From NCBI GenBank assembly GCA_051955985.1, contig JBQCGD010000138.1, positions 27,174 to 91,173 on the forward strand: DNA of 64,000 bases. The letters run 5' to 3'. Under the pieces are notes generated by a model that was not told the origin of the DNA, did no database searches, and was given only the letters and a program-made list of their open reading frames with translations. Of the stretch, positions 26,770 through 34,942 are shown piece after piece. How positions within the stretch are numbered: position 1 is the first letter of the stretch; each line of letters starts with the position of its first letter. The position numbers and the translations under genes were made by a program. The DNA is from DATKPA01 sp051955985. GTDB taxonomy: Bacteria > Planctomycetota > Phycisphaerae > WQYP01.

Positions 26770-26808
26770 GGGCACGGGCGTCCCTGTCATGGGGGGTCGC
26801 CCGTGCCC
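26770..26808. repeat. 11-bp inverted repeat
   Basis: GGGCACGGGCG (26770-26780) and CGCCCGTGCCC (26798-26808) are perfect complements around a 17-nt loop. No T-run follows. Could be an mRNA leader or repeat relic. Confidence 0.45.
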
Positions 26809-26825
26809 GGATGCAGTCAAAAAGA

Positions 26826-26864
26826 AAAGCCCCGGAGACTCTTTTTGAGGGTCTCCGGGGCTTT
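26826..26864. terminator. strong rho-independent terminator of the microgene
   Basis: AAAGCCCCGGAGAC pairs with GTCTCCGGGGCTTT (14 bp, loop of 11). On the minus strand it ends GGGGCTTTTCTTTTTG. It lies 27 bp after the microgene stop. Confidence 0.8.
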
Positions 26865-26890
26865 CTGTTGGCCGCACGTTGTTTTTTCTC

Positions 26891-27043
26891 TTACGTGCCC
26901 GGAGGACCCTCGCTCGGCGTAATGCCCGACTTAAACGCATGAAGGCGGGCAACGTTCGCCGAGGACATGGACATAACGCACGCGCGGCGAACGCTGGTAT
27001 TCAGCGTATTGCACGTCGTCGTGTTGTTGTTACGCCATGTCAT
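26891..27043 (-). CDS. 50-aa microprotein in its own transcription unit
   Basis: ATG 27043 to TAA 26891; AGGA lies nine bases upstream. The peptide starts MTWRNNNTTTCNTLNTSVRR and ends GITPSEGPPGT. It is rich in Thr, Asn and Ser, has two Cys, and no membrane helix. A promoter (27101-27128) lies about 60 bp upstream and a strong terminator just downstream, so the RNA is very probably made. Translation is inferred. Alternatively the RNA itself could be the product. Confidence 0.5.
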   Translation of the reverse strand: MTWRNNNTTTCNTLNTSVRRACVMSMSSANVARLHAFKSGITPSEGPPGT

Positions 27044-27100
27044 AAGAGCGATCCTGTCGCACGAAAAGCGGACGTCCGCATGGACGCCCTTCGAGTTTTT

Positions 27101-27128
27101 ACTGTAGCCCAGCCCGAGGAAAAGTCAA
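27101..27128 (-). promoter_or_regulatory. promoter of the microgene
   Basis: On the minus strand TTGACT (27123-27128) and TACAGT (27101-27106) have a 16-bp spacer. This is a good sigma-70-like match with a 50-nt untranslated leader to ATG 27043. Confidence 0.6.
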
Positions 27129-27159
27129 CGATAATCTTTTCATCGGCATGCGTTGGGGG

Positions 27160-27588
27160 TTACTTCACCAATGTGGCTTTGAGCTCAATCGGCGTTGCCG
27201 CAAGCGCTTGCGAAATGGGGCAGCCGGTCTTCGCCTTGCCTGCAATTTCCTGGAATTTGGCGTCATCGATCCCCGGGACCTCGGCGTCGGTGGTCAGTTG
27301 GATCTTGACGATTTTGAACCCTTCGCCGACCTTGTCGAGGGAGACGTCGGCCTTGGTGGTGACGCGCGTCGGGGTGTGGCCGGCCGAGGCGAGCAGGTGG
27401 GAGAGGGCCATGGAGAAGCAGGCGGCGTGGGAGGCGCCGAGGAGCTCTTCGGGGTTAGTGCCGGGGCCGTTCTCGAAACGCGTCTGGAAGGAGTAGGGGT
27501 GGTTGACGACACCGCTGTTGGATTTGACGGTGCCTTTGCCTTTCATGAGGTCGCCGTTCCAGGTGGCTTCAGCGTGACGGGTGATCAT
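27160..27588 (-). CDS. osmC: OsmC-family peroxiredoxin
   Basis: 142 aa from ATG 27588 with AGGAG upstream. Reduces organic hydroperoxides with two redox Cys: one in GASHAACFSMALSH and one in AKTGCPISQAL. The N-terminal ATWNGDLMKGKG and SFQTRFENGPGTNPEELL match OsmC rather than Ohr. Cytoplasmic; usually stress induced. It is followed on the same strand by the microgene, which has its own promoter inside the 116-bp gap. Confidence 0.9.
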   Translation of the reverse strand: MITRHAEATWNGDLMKGKGTVKSNSGVVNHPYSFQTRFENGPGTNPEELLGASHAACFSMALSHLLASAGHTPTRVTTKADVSLDKVGEGFKIVKIQLTTDAEVPGIDDAKFQEIAGKAKTGCPISQALAATPIELKATLVK

Positions 27589-27688
27589 GACATTTTCTCC
27601 TGTGCAAGTAATTTTTGTCAGAGGGGCTATCACACACGGGGCGGGGCGAGTTGGCAAGGGGGGATTTTTGTGTCAGACGCGCAGACTT

Positions 27689-27708
27689 GGCCGACGAGGG
27701 CGTCGGCC
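27689..27708. repeat. hairpin repeat (GGCCGACG/CGTCGGCC)
   Basis: A perfect 8-bp stem with loop AGGG. The wording resembles dispersed palindromes between genes of planctomycete genomes. Confidence 0.4.
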
Positions 27709-27729
27709 CCACCTGGTGCAAAAGGAAGG

Positions 27730-27761
27730 GCACCCGGCGGAGCGGTGACGCCGCCGGGTGC
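27730..27761. repeat. hairpin repeat, possible GH52 terminator
   Basis: GCACCCGGCGG and CCGCCGGGTGC form a perfect 11-bp stem with a 10-nt loop. On the minus strand it is followed by CCTTCCTTTTGC, a weak T-tract, about 320 bp after the GH52 stop. Confidence 0.4.
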
Positions 27762-28080
27762 TGAGGAAGGAAGAACTGGCATGTGGAAAGCGTCGGCGAG
27801 CTAGTGGGAGGTAGGAGCGAGGCCAACGCGTGTTCGCTTTGAGCCGCGAACGAGGCACTGCAAACTTGGAATGCCGGCGAGAATTCAAAGTCCCGTTTCC
27901 GGGGCCGCGATTTCTCGCCGACGGAAGAGAGGTAAAACAAAGGGCGTGCCAGACATTGGGAATGGGGCGTGGAAGTTTTTTTGGAGGCGAGATGGGGCGA
28001 GTTGTCGTTGTTTGGGCGGCGCGTGGGGAGCAAACTGCGGCGGGACGCGTTGAAAGCGGGGATGGCGTTGTTGTGCTCGG

Positions 28081-30453
28081 TCATGGCGTCGCCCCTCCTG
28101 GTTTTTGGACTTCGCGCAGCCAGAGGGCGGTGGTGATGAGGCGGGGGTAGTACTTGGAGCCGCGGGCTTCGCCGTTGACGATCTGGTCGCACGCACACCA
28201 GTAGGCGGCGGGGCCGGTGGTGAGCCAGCGGACGTGGGCGGCGTCGGCACGTTCCCATCCGGTGGCGGCGGGGTATCGGGTTTCGGGTGTCGGGGTTCGG
28301 GTGTTGCCGTCTTCGTCGAGGTTGAAGAGGGAGCGGGCGACGTGCTGGACGATGGCGATTTTGGAGAGCCAGGAGTTGTTGGAGGTGGAGGAGAGTTTGA
28401 TGCCGTGGTCGGGGAATTTGTTGCGGTGCTGGGGGTCGGAGAGGAGGGTGATGGTGTGGGTTCGGAGGGACGAAATCATTTTTGCGGTGCCCGTTTCGGC
28501 TGCATAGCTTCCACCGGCAAACTTGACGGGTAGTGATGAGACATAGTCGGCGAGAGTGGAACCGCCGCGTGCGATCGAAGATTCGTTCCAATAGAGAGGA
28601 TATTTCAAGGCTTCGATCGCGGGGAGTATGCGGGAGGGCTGTGTCGATCCAAAGATTGCGGCCAGAAAATTCTCGCTGTGCATCTGCGAGGCGATGGTCG
28701 CGGCACATGTATCTGAATGGTCAAACAGGGTCGCGCTATTCACGAGCGGCCCAAGGGGGTCGGGCGCGCTTACTTCACAAATCAGGTCCAAACCTTTGTA
28801 AGCGGCCCAGCATTTCACAGCCAGGTAAAGGTTGTTTCGGGCTTGGCCAAGTGAGGCGTCGAGCGAATCGAATGTCGTGATCTCGCTGCCACTTCCACAC
28901 ATCGCCGTGTCATGCTGCATGATCCCTTTGCCGTCGCGTTTGGCGGCGCTGTCGCGGTTTCGCATGCTGAGGTAACAGTCTCTGAAGACGTCAGCATTTC
29001 TTTTTGCCCACTCGGCGTCACCGGTTTTGGCGACGTAGCTGGCGGCGATGAGGAGCCAGTTGCAGAGTTGTTCCTGGGTCATGTAGGAGAAGCAGCCGGT
29101 GAGGTTTTTGAGTTCGTAGGAGGATTGGCCGAAGGGGGAGAATTGGTTGTGGGTGCCCTGGTCGTGGGTGAAGGAGATTCCTCCCGGTGCCGTCTTTGGA
29201 ACCACGGAGTTCACGGAGGGCACGGAGTTCCTGTCTCCCAACGTCTCCGTGTTCTCCGTGGTTCCATTCATCTTCACCTGGTCGGTGTAACTGTAGCGCT
29301 TGAGGAAGTTGTCGAGGAGGTTTTTGACGACCCAGGGGTTTCGGTCCAGTTCCCAGAAGACGTGGTCGACGGCGAGGTCGAGGGTGTTCATCATGCAGTA
29401 TTCGCCTTCGTTTACGATCCAGTAGGGTTCGTCCTCAATTTCGAGGAGCTGGGTGTTGGCGTAGTAACTGCGGGTTGCGTGGGCGATGAGGAATTGCTGG
29501 TTTTCGCTGAGGCCGGAATTGGCAAGCTGCTTGTCTTGTGATTTGGCGAGTTGTTTGAGGTCGCAGAAGCGGTCGAGGGCGGCGTTGAGGACGTCTTCGA
29601 TGTTTTTGTAATGGCGCGTGTAGAGGTAGCGCCCCTCCAGCCTCGTGGTCACGACTTCGGGGAAGTAGCAGGCGAGGGCGAGGTGGAGGGTGTAGCGTTT
29701 GCCGGGGGGGACTTCGAAGCCGATGCCGGGGGTGGTGCCGAGGAGATGGACGGGGTTGGCGCGGTCTTCGAGGCCTTCGTGGGGCCACCAGCGGAGGAAG
29801 GGGAAGGGGGTGGGCGAGCTGATTTTGGGGTGGGCGGGGCAGCCTTTTTCGGGCATGTCGTAGAGTTCGGCGGCGAAGGCGTAGTTGGCGCGGTGGGCGA
29901 GGCCGATGCGACCGGGGGAGAGGGTTTCGAGGAGGCGGTTACCGGCATCCTGAAAGTTGATAGAGAAGAAGCCGGTCTTGGTGGCGGTGCCGGGGCGGTT
30001 GTCGATGATGAGTTCGGCGGTGATGGCGGGGAGGAGGGCGGATTTCAGTTGGTCGAGAGTGGCGGTGGCGGGGTCGGGGAGGTCGATGAACGGGGTGTAG
30101 AGGCTGAATTCCATTGTGCCGTCGTTTGTTGTCCAGCGGTCGGTGGACCAGCCGTACTCGCGGGTGAGTTCGGATTCGGCGAAGGGGGAGAAAGTTTGGC
30201 GGTCTTCATTTTCCTTTTGCGGCAGGAAGGCGGCGGTGGGGTCGATTTTGTCGGCGTTGTTGAAGAAGGGGAGAACGCGGAGCGGGGCGGGGCTGTGGAC
30301 GGACGCGTCCTTGTACCCGATGAAGAGGTCCTGGTTGGCCGGTTTCCCCAGCTGCGCCGCCAGTCCCCCACGCGTCCCAAAGTGCCCGCACGTAAACGTC
30401 AGGTACGCCCCCGCCGGCGAATGATGGGCATTGAAATTGACCGGAAACCCCAT
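28081..30453 (-). CDS. GH52 family beta-xylosidase with an in-frame repeat insertion
   Basis: 790 aa from ATG 30453 (GGAGGAA upstream). It aligns over its whole length with GH52 retaining beta-xylosidases: FNAHHSPAGAYLTFT at the N-terminus, IVNEGEYCMMNTLDL (residues 346-360, nucleophile Glu region), TTFDSLDASLGQARNN (residues 526-541, acid/base Asp region), ISSTSNNSWLSKI-like SSTSNNSWLSKIA and GSKYYPR. No signal peptide, so xylo-oligosaccharides are cleaved inside the cell. Residues 397-419 are encoded by a 68-nt palindromic repeat absent from the family alignment as I recall it. It lies in a loop just before PGGISFTHD. Confidence 0.9.
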   Translation of the reverse strand: MGFPVNFNAHHSPAGAYLTFTCGHFGTRGGLAAQLGKPANQDLFIGYKDASVHSPAPLRVLPFFNNADKIDPTAAFLPQKENEDRQTFSPFAESELTREYGWSTDRWTTNDGTMEFSLYTPFIDLPDPATATLDQLKSALLPAITAELIIDNRPGTATKTGFFSINFQDAGNRLLETLSPGRIGLAHRANYAFAAELYDMPEKGCPAHPKISSPTPFPFLRWWPHEGLEDRANPVHLLGTTPGIGFEVPPGKRYTLHLALACYFPEVVTTRLEGRYLYTRHYKNIEDVLNAALDRFCDLKQLAKSQDKQLANSGLSENQQFLIAHATRSYYANTQLLEIEDEPYWIVNEGEYCMMNTLDLAVDHVFWELDRNPWVVKNLLDNFLKRYSYTDQVKMNGTTENTETLGDRNSVPSVNSVVPKTAPGGISFTHDQGTHNQFSPFGQSSYELKNLTGCFSYMTQEQLCNWLLIAASYVAKTGDAEWAKRNADVFRDCYLSMRNRDSAAKRDGKGIMQHDTAMCGSGSEITTFDSLDASLGQARNNLYLAVKCWAAYKGLDLICEVSAPDPLGPLVNSATLFDHSDTCAATIASQMHSENFLAAIFGSTQPSRILPAIEALKYPLYWNESSIARGGSTLADYVSSLPVKFAGGSYAAETGTAKMISSLRTHTITLLSDPQHRNKFPDHGIKLSSTSNNSWLSKIAIVQHVARSLFNLDEDGNTRTPTPETRYPAATGWERADAAHVRWLTTGPAAYWCACDQIVNGEARGSKYYPRLITTALWLREVQKPGGATP
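29198..29265. repeat. 68-nt palindromic word repeat inserted in frame in the GH52 gene
   Basis: Two 21-nt arms (29198-29218 and 29245-29265) are complementary at 19 positions. They consist of the words CCACGGAG and CACGGAG. The element starts exactly at codon 397 and is read as GTTENTETLGDRNSVPSVNS followed by VVP. The same wording occurs between genes in many soil bacterial genomes, from general knowledge. Confidence 0.75.
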
Positions 30454-30492
30454 GCAAATTCCTCCACCGCAAACTCTTACATCGAATCCCTA

Positions 30493-30510
30493 CTATTCCT
30501 ATAGGAATAG
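30493..30510. promoter_or_regulatory. perfect palindrome upstream of GH52 (possible operator)
   Basis: CTATTCCTATAGGAATAG is an 18-bp perfect palindrome 40 bp before the GH52 start, where a regulator site would be expected. Confidence 0.5.
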
Positions 30511-30516
30511 GGAGGA

Positions 30517-30548
30517 GACCGCCAATGACGTACACACGTTTGGCGGTC
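30517..30548. repeat. 9-bp inverted repeat between comB and GH52
   Basis: GACCGCCAA and TTGGCGGTC flank 14 bases. It lies 20 bp after the comB stop and just upstream of the 18-bp palindrome. It may be an operator half or a weak terminator; there is no T-run. Confidence 0.4.
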
Positions 30549-30567
30549 TGGGTCTTCACCGCGTCCA

Positions 30568-31320
30568 TCATCCCTCTCTCGTCACCACCAGCGACGCAGG
30601 ATCGATCTTCGCCACCACCGGCATCGCGTCGATCTTCGCACAGTGATCGATGTCGTCCTCAAGGCCGGCCTCAATGATGTTGATCGCCCCCTGGCCGAGG
30701 CGGAGTGCGGCGGGGAGGCGGGGGCGCACGGCGGAGAAGGCGTGGTAGGCGAGCCAGGCGGTGTCGGTGAAGGGGAGGTCGGCGCGGTAGGTGTGGGCGA
30801 GGAGGGAGAAGAGGATGGCGCCGGCGCCGAGGGAGTCTTCGAGGGCGAGTTTGCCGTTGGTGCCTGCGCAGATGAGGAGGGTGTGGCCTCCGGCGGTGTC
30901 GAGGTTTTCGGCGAGGGCCTTGGCGGTGGCGGTGGCGTTGAGGAGGCTTGCGGCGAACATGTGTTTCGCGGTGCGGGCGCGGGTGGCGGCGCGGGTGCCG
31001 TTGGTGGTGGCGAGGAGGAGGGTGGCGCCGCCGATTTTTTCGGTGGTGTGTTCGCGGGGGGAGTTGCCGAGGTCGAAGTCGGCGGGTTTGAGGCATTGGG
31101 TTTCGCCGGCAGCGATGAGGGGGGCGGGGAACTGGTTGGACGATTTGGCGGCGCGGACGGCGTCGAGGGAGTCGAACAGGTGGACTTCGCGGGCGCCGTT
31201 GAAGAGGGCGGTGGTGATGGTGGAGGTGGCGCGGAGGACGTCGAGGATGACGACCTGGGATTGGGGGAGGAGGTCGTGGGCGTTGGCGAGGTCGGCGGGG
31301 GTGAGGAGGACGTCGATCAT
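30568..31320 (-). CDS. comB: 2-phosphosulfolactate phosphatase family protein
   Basis: 250 aa from ATG 31320 with GGAG upstream and TATAAT about 26 bp before the start. It matches ComB: VVILDVLRATSTITTAL, STTNGT-like LLATTNGTRA, and LLICAGTNGKLALEDSLGAGAI. In methanogens ComB dephosphorylates phosphosulfolactate in coenzyme M synthesis; in most bacteria the physiological substrate is unknown. No other com genes are present. Confidence 0.88.
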   Translation of the reverse strand: MIDVLLTPADLANAHDLLPQSQVVILDVLRATSTITTALFNGAREVHLFDSLDAVRAAKSSNQFPAPLIAAGETQCLKPADFDLGNSPREHTTEKIGGATLLLATTNGTRAATRARTAKHMFAASLLNATATAKALAENLDTAGGHTLLICAGTNGKLALEDSLGAGAILFSLLAHTYRADLPFTDTAWLAYHAFSAVRPRLPAALRLGQGAINIIEAGLEDDIDHCAKIDAMPVVAKIDPASLVVTREG

Positions 31321-31536
31321 GGTTTGGTGCTCCGGGAAAGGGGAACATTATAGGGAGGATGACGACTGCAGGCTTTGAAACGTGTCCGGGAATTTTGTTG
31401 GGCGGCGAAAATCGATCATCCCCACCGCGTGGAAGCCGTGGGCTTGGCGCAGTGGGTGCTTGCGGATCAATGAGTGGCGGCGGGAGGGGTCGTGGGATAA
31501 GGTGAGGGAGTTGTTTGTCTTTGCTGTGAGGGTGTG

Positions 31537-32880
31537 ATGGCGCGGGTTTGTTTTGTGCTGGTGGCGGGGTTGGATGGGGAGGTTTTGGGGAGGGGGAGCG
31601 GGCTTTCGGTGTTGGGCGGGTTTGGGCATCGGGGGAGTTATGAGCCGGTGTTTCCGGCGGTGACATCGACGATGCAGGCGACGTTGACGACGGGGGTGGG
31701 GGTGAGTGGGCATGGGATTGTTTGTAATGGGGTGTATACGCATGGGCGGGCGGAGATGCGGCCGCATTTGGATTTGAGCAATCATGCGGAATCGCGATTG
31801 AAGGTGAGTTTTTGGGAGCAGGCGAATTCTTTGGTGCAGGCGCCACGGTTTTGGGAGGGGCTTGGGAAAAAGACGGCGATGCTGTTCTGGCAGAATTCGA
31901 TGCCGTCGCTGGCGAGCGAGCGTGCGGCGGCGGACGTGGTGTTGACGCCGAAGCCGGTGCATACGGCGGATGGGAAGACGCTGACGGCGTGCTGGAGCGC
32001 TCCGGGGGATTTGTACGGGCGGCTGGCGAATGAGCTGGGGCCGTTTCCGCTGCACAAGTATTGGAGCCCGATGGCGGGGATTGAGAGTTCGGAGTGGATT
32101 GCGAAGGCGGCGGAGCGGGTGTGGCGGCGGGAGAAGCCGGAGTTGCAGCTCGTATACATTCCGCATCTGGATTACAACCTGCAGCGGTTTGGGCCGAGTG
32201 GGGAGATGATTGGGAAGGACGTGGGGGAGGTGGATCGGGTGCTGGGGCCGCTGGCGGAGCGGGTGCGGGCGGATGGGGGGATTTTTGTGGTGGCGGGGGA
32301 TTATGGGATTTCGGAGGTGGGGATTTGTGCGATGCCGAATTTGGCGCTGCGCGAGGCGGGGTTGCTGGTGACGACGGTGGATGGGAGTGGGAAGGTGGTG
32401 GTGGATTATGACGCATCGGCTGCGTTTGGGATGTGCGATCACCAGGTGGGGCATGTGTATGTGCGGGAGCGGCGGGAAGAGGTTGAAGCGGTTTTGCGCG
32501 GGGTGAACGGTGTGGGGCGGGTGCTAGCGACGAAGGAGGAAATTGCGAGCGTTGGGTTGGATCATGCGCGAAGCGGGGATGTGGTGTTGATGGCGGAGCC
32601 GGGGGCGTGGTTTGCGCATGATTGGTGGAAGGATGATGGGGAGAAGCCGTTGTGGCAGTTCACGGTGGATATACACAACAAGCCCGGGTTTGATCCGCGG
32701 GAGTTGTTTTTCGATCCGGTGCGGAAGTGCATTCAGCAGGATGCGGCGGTGGTGAGAGGGTCGCACGGGGTGGTTGGGGCGAGGGAGAAGTGGCCGGTGG
32801 TGTTGAGTGATGCGGCGTTGCCTGGGGGGGAGATGCGTGCAACAGATATCGCGGGTTGGTTGAAATCGCTGGTGGCTTGA
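31537..32880 (+). CDS. alkaline phosphatase superfamily, type I phosphodiesterase/nucleotide pyrophosphatase-like
   Basis: 447 aa from ATG 31537 (GTG at 31534 is also in frame; GAGG upstream). The N-terminal VCFVLVAGLDG is the metal-site strand; FPAVTSTMQATLTTG contains the Thr nucleophile; IPHLDYNLQRFG, VVAGDYGISEV and MCDHQVGHVYV supply further metal-binding Asp/His; GSHGV follows near the end. No signal peptide. It hydrolyses phosphodiesters or phosphonates in the cytoplasm; substrate unknown. Third positions are strongly G-rich, unlike C-rich genes outside this block. Confidence 0.8.
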   Translation: MARVCFVLVAGLDGEVLGRGSGLSVLGGFGHRGSYEPVFPAVTSTMQATLTTGVGVSGHGIVCNGVYTHGRAEMRPHLDLSNHAESRLKVSFWEQANSLVQAPRFWEGLGKKTAMLFWQNSMPSLASERAAADVVLTPKPVHTADGKTLTACWSAPGDLYGRLANELGPFPLHKYWSPMAGIESSEWIAKAAERVWRREKPELQLVYIPHLDYNLQRFGPSGEMIGKDVGEVDRVLGPLAERVRADGGIFVVAGDYGISEVGICAMPNLALREAGLLVTTVDGSGKVVVDYDASAAFGMCDHQVGHVYVRERREEVEAVLRGVNGVGRVLATKEEIASVGLDHARSGDVVLMAEPGAWFAHDWWKDDGEKPLWQFTVDIHNKPGFDPRELFFDPVRKCIQQDAAVVRGSHGVVGAREKWPVVLSDAALPGGEMRATDIAGWLKSLVA

Positions 32881-33011
32881 CGGATCGATCGCCAGGGCGA
32901 AAAGATGCAGGGCGGGGCGGAGCTGTCTCAAAATAGGAGTTCCGCCTAGAATGCGGGATTCTCGCATCGCGAGCGCGATGGGGCGTTGTTTTTGGCGTAA
33001 GGAGCCTGACT

Positions 33012-34280
33012 ATGAATTTGCCGCCGCCGGTGTATTTGACGAAGGACTTGCCGGGGATTGGTGGGGTGATCAAGCAGCATTTGGAGGATTTCCGCGTCGA
33101 GGAGATTCCCGCGTACAAGGCGGAGGGGGTAGGGACGCATTGTTATCTGAAGATTGAGAAGCGTGGTTTCTCGACGATGGCGGCGGCGGACATTCTGGCG
33201 AAGGCGCTGGGTCGGAAGAACATGGACATCGGGTATGCGGGGCTGAAGGACAAGCAGGCGATCACGACGCAGTGGTTTTCGGTGGAGCACCTGGAGACGG
33301 CGCGCGCGAAGGCGCTGGAGTTGCCGACGGGGATGAAGGTGGTGGAGATCACGCGGCACCGGAACAAGATCAAGCGGGGGCACTTGGCGGGGAACAAGTT
33401 CTGGATCAAGGTGCGGAATGCGGAGTGGAGCCGCGCGGGGGCGAGCCTGGAGGAGCCGGCGAAGAAGGCGGAGGCCATTTTGAAATCGCTGGAGAAGACG
33501 GGGGTTCCGAACTTTTTCGGGCCGCAGCGGTTTGGGATGCGGCGGGACAATCATCTGCTGGGGTTGGCGCTCTTGAAGGGGGACGCGAAGGAGTTTGCGG
33601 ATCGGTTCCTGGGGGATCCGGATGAATCGGTGGATCATGGCGGGGTGCTGGCGGCGCGGCGGTCGTATGAGAACAAGAATTACGAGGCGGCGCTGCACCA
33701 GTGGCCGGGACATTTGCGGGATGAGCGGGCGGCGCTTTCGGCGATGGTGAAGGGGAAGGGGAATGCGAAGCGGGCGATGTTTGCGGTGAAGCTGGAGCTG
33801 AAGAAGCTGCTGGTCAGTGCGCTGCAGTCGTATTTGTTCAACAAGGTGCTGGAGCGGCGGTTGCCGCGGATGACGACGGTGTTGCCGGGAGATTATTGCT
33901 GGAAGCATGAGAATGGGGCGGTGTTCCTGGTGCCGGGGGATCCGGATGCGGCGGCGAAGGAGCAGCCGCGGGCGGATGCGCATGAGATCTCGCCGACGGG
34001 GCCGCTGTTTGGGTTTCGGATGTCGCAGGCCGAATCGGTGGCGGGGATTCTGGAGGCGGAGGTGTTGAAGGAGTCGGGGTTGACGCTGGAGAGTTTTGGC
34101 GGGGCGATGGGGGCGCCGGGGGGAAGAAGGGCGTTGCGGTTGTTTCCGATGGATCTATCGCTGGCGACGGGGGAGGATTCGCATGGGCCGTATTTGGAGC
34201 TGGTGTTTGGGTTGCCTTCGGGGAGTTATGCGACGGTGCTTTTGGGCGAGGTGATGAAGGAGGATGTGACGATTGATTGA
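33012..34280 (+). CDS. truD: tRNA pseudouridine synthase TruD
   Basis: 422 aa from ATG 33012 (AAGGAG upstream). Converts U13 of tRNA to pseudouridine. The catalytic Asp is in GYAGLKDKQAITTQWFS; PNFFGPQRFGMRRDN is the XUA/RF motif; ALQSYLFNKVLERR and the insertion domain are present. Length is nearer archaeal/eukaryotic-type TruD (over 400) than E. coli (349). The following gene begins close to the stop. Confidence 0.95.
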   Translation: MNLPPPVYLTKDLPGIGGVIKQHLEDFRVEEIPAYKAEGVGTHCYLKIEKRGFSTMAAADILAKALGRKNMDIGYAGLKDKQAITTQWFSVEHLETARAKALELPTGMKVVEITRHRNKIKRGHLAGNKFWIKVRNAEWSRAGASLEEPAKKAEAILKSLEKTGVPNFFGPQRFGMRRDNHLLGLALLKGDAKEFADRFLGDPDESVDHGGVLAARRSYENKNYEAALHQWPGHLRDERAALSAMVKGKGNAKRAMFAVKLELKKLLVSALQSYLFNKVLERRLPRMTTVLPGDYCWKHENGAVFLVPGDPDAAAKEQPRADAHEISPTGPLFGFRMSQAESVAGILEAEVLKESGLTLESFGGAMGAPGGRRALRLFPMDLSLATGEDSHGPYLELVFGLPSGSYATVLLGEVMKEDVTID

Positions 34281-34318
34281 GGGAGTATCCAAACAATTTT
34301 AATTTGAGGGATGATTTC

Positions 34319-34792
34319 TTGCCTCTGTCGATGGAAGAATCCGAGACCAGATTCTTTGTTTCGCGCGGTGACATACGATGGGTTAGAGTTCTGGCTCTTT
34401 GCAATGGCATCGCGGGGATTCTTTTGGGATCCCTGGTACTGGCGGCTGGATTCTATATCCTCTACAGCTTAATCACCGGTAAGATCCGGGCTGGTGATGC
34501 AGGCGTCGTGTTGTTTTTTTGTGCGATCTACGTGATTCCGAACTTTGGATGCGGAATCCTCAATACAGTGGGATTCTGCAAAATTAAAAGCACCACGTCC
34601 CGCTGGCGCATGCTGATGTGGGTTGCTACCATTTTTCATCTCTTTTTCATGACGGCGTGGCTTGGCATGATCGTCTTCCTGTTCATCACTGACGCTGAAT
34701 CGCTGGCGACTCCATTTGCCATCACGGCACTTTTGATTGTCTCACTTTCGGCCGAATTGCGTTACCTCTGGCTCACGCGACCACCTTCGTAA
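34319..34792 (+). CDS. four-helix membrane protein, unknown function
   Basis: About 157 aa; TTG 34319 is chosen because GAGGG lies eight bases upstream; ATG 34331 is the alternative. Four hydrophobic segments (LALCNGIAGILLGSLVLAAG, VVLFFCAIYVIPNF, LMWVATIFHLFFMTAWLG, PFAITALLIVSL) suggest an inner membrane protein. GC content is visibly lower than in truD, suggesting recent acquisition. No family recognised. Confidence 0.6.
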   Translation: MPLSMEESETRFFVSRGDIRWVRVLALCNGIAGILLGSLVLAAGFYILYSLITGKIRAGDAGVVLFFCAIYVIPNFGCGILNTVGFCKIKSTTSRWRMLMWVATIFHLFFMTAWLGMIVFLFITDAESLATPFAITALLIVSLSAELRYLWLTRPPS

Positions 34793-34942
34793 CGGGCTTA
34801 GCTCAATTCGCGGCTCGAAATGCAAAGTGTCTATGCAGGCATATGAGGCGCGGGTTAAGCACCGAGATTGTGATTAACTCGTGGCACCCGGCCTTCTTGA
34901 TTGCGCGTTGGAGCGTTCGCCATTGGCTCGCGGCTAAACGGG

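Larger units (their letters stand above)
26504..26890. other. 387-bp intergenic region with hairpins
   Basis: Between the acetyltransferase start and the microgene stop. It holds an 11-bp inverted repeat at 26770-26808 and the microgene terminator at 26826-26864. The frames that cross it look random. Confidence 0.5.
27589..28080. other. 492-bp region between osmC and GH52 gene with two stem repeats
   Basis: A minus-strand frame begins at 28084, overlapping the GH52 stop as ATGA, and runs to 27569 (171 codons), but its composition (Ser/Pro/Arg rich, crossing two perfect stems) looks non-coding. The stems lie at 27689-27708 and 27730-27761. Confidence 0.4.

Noticed and set aside
27569..28084. 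171-codon frame overlapping the GH52 stop as ATGA
   Set aside because: Overlap looks like coupling, but the sequence crosses two perfect stem repeats and has random-like composition.
30671..32416. 581-codon minus-strand open frame
   Set aside because: Pro/Arg/Ser-rich translation opposite comB and the phosphatase gene; a product of strong G/C bias, not a gene.
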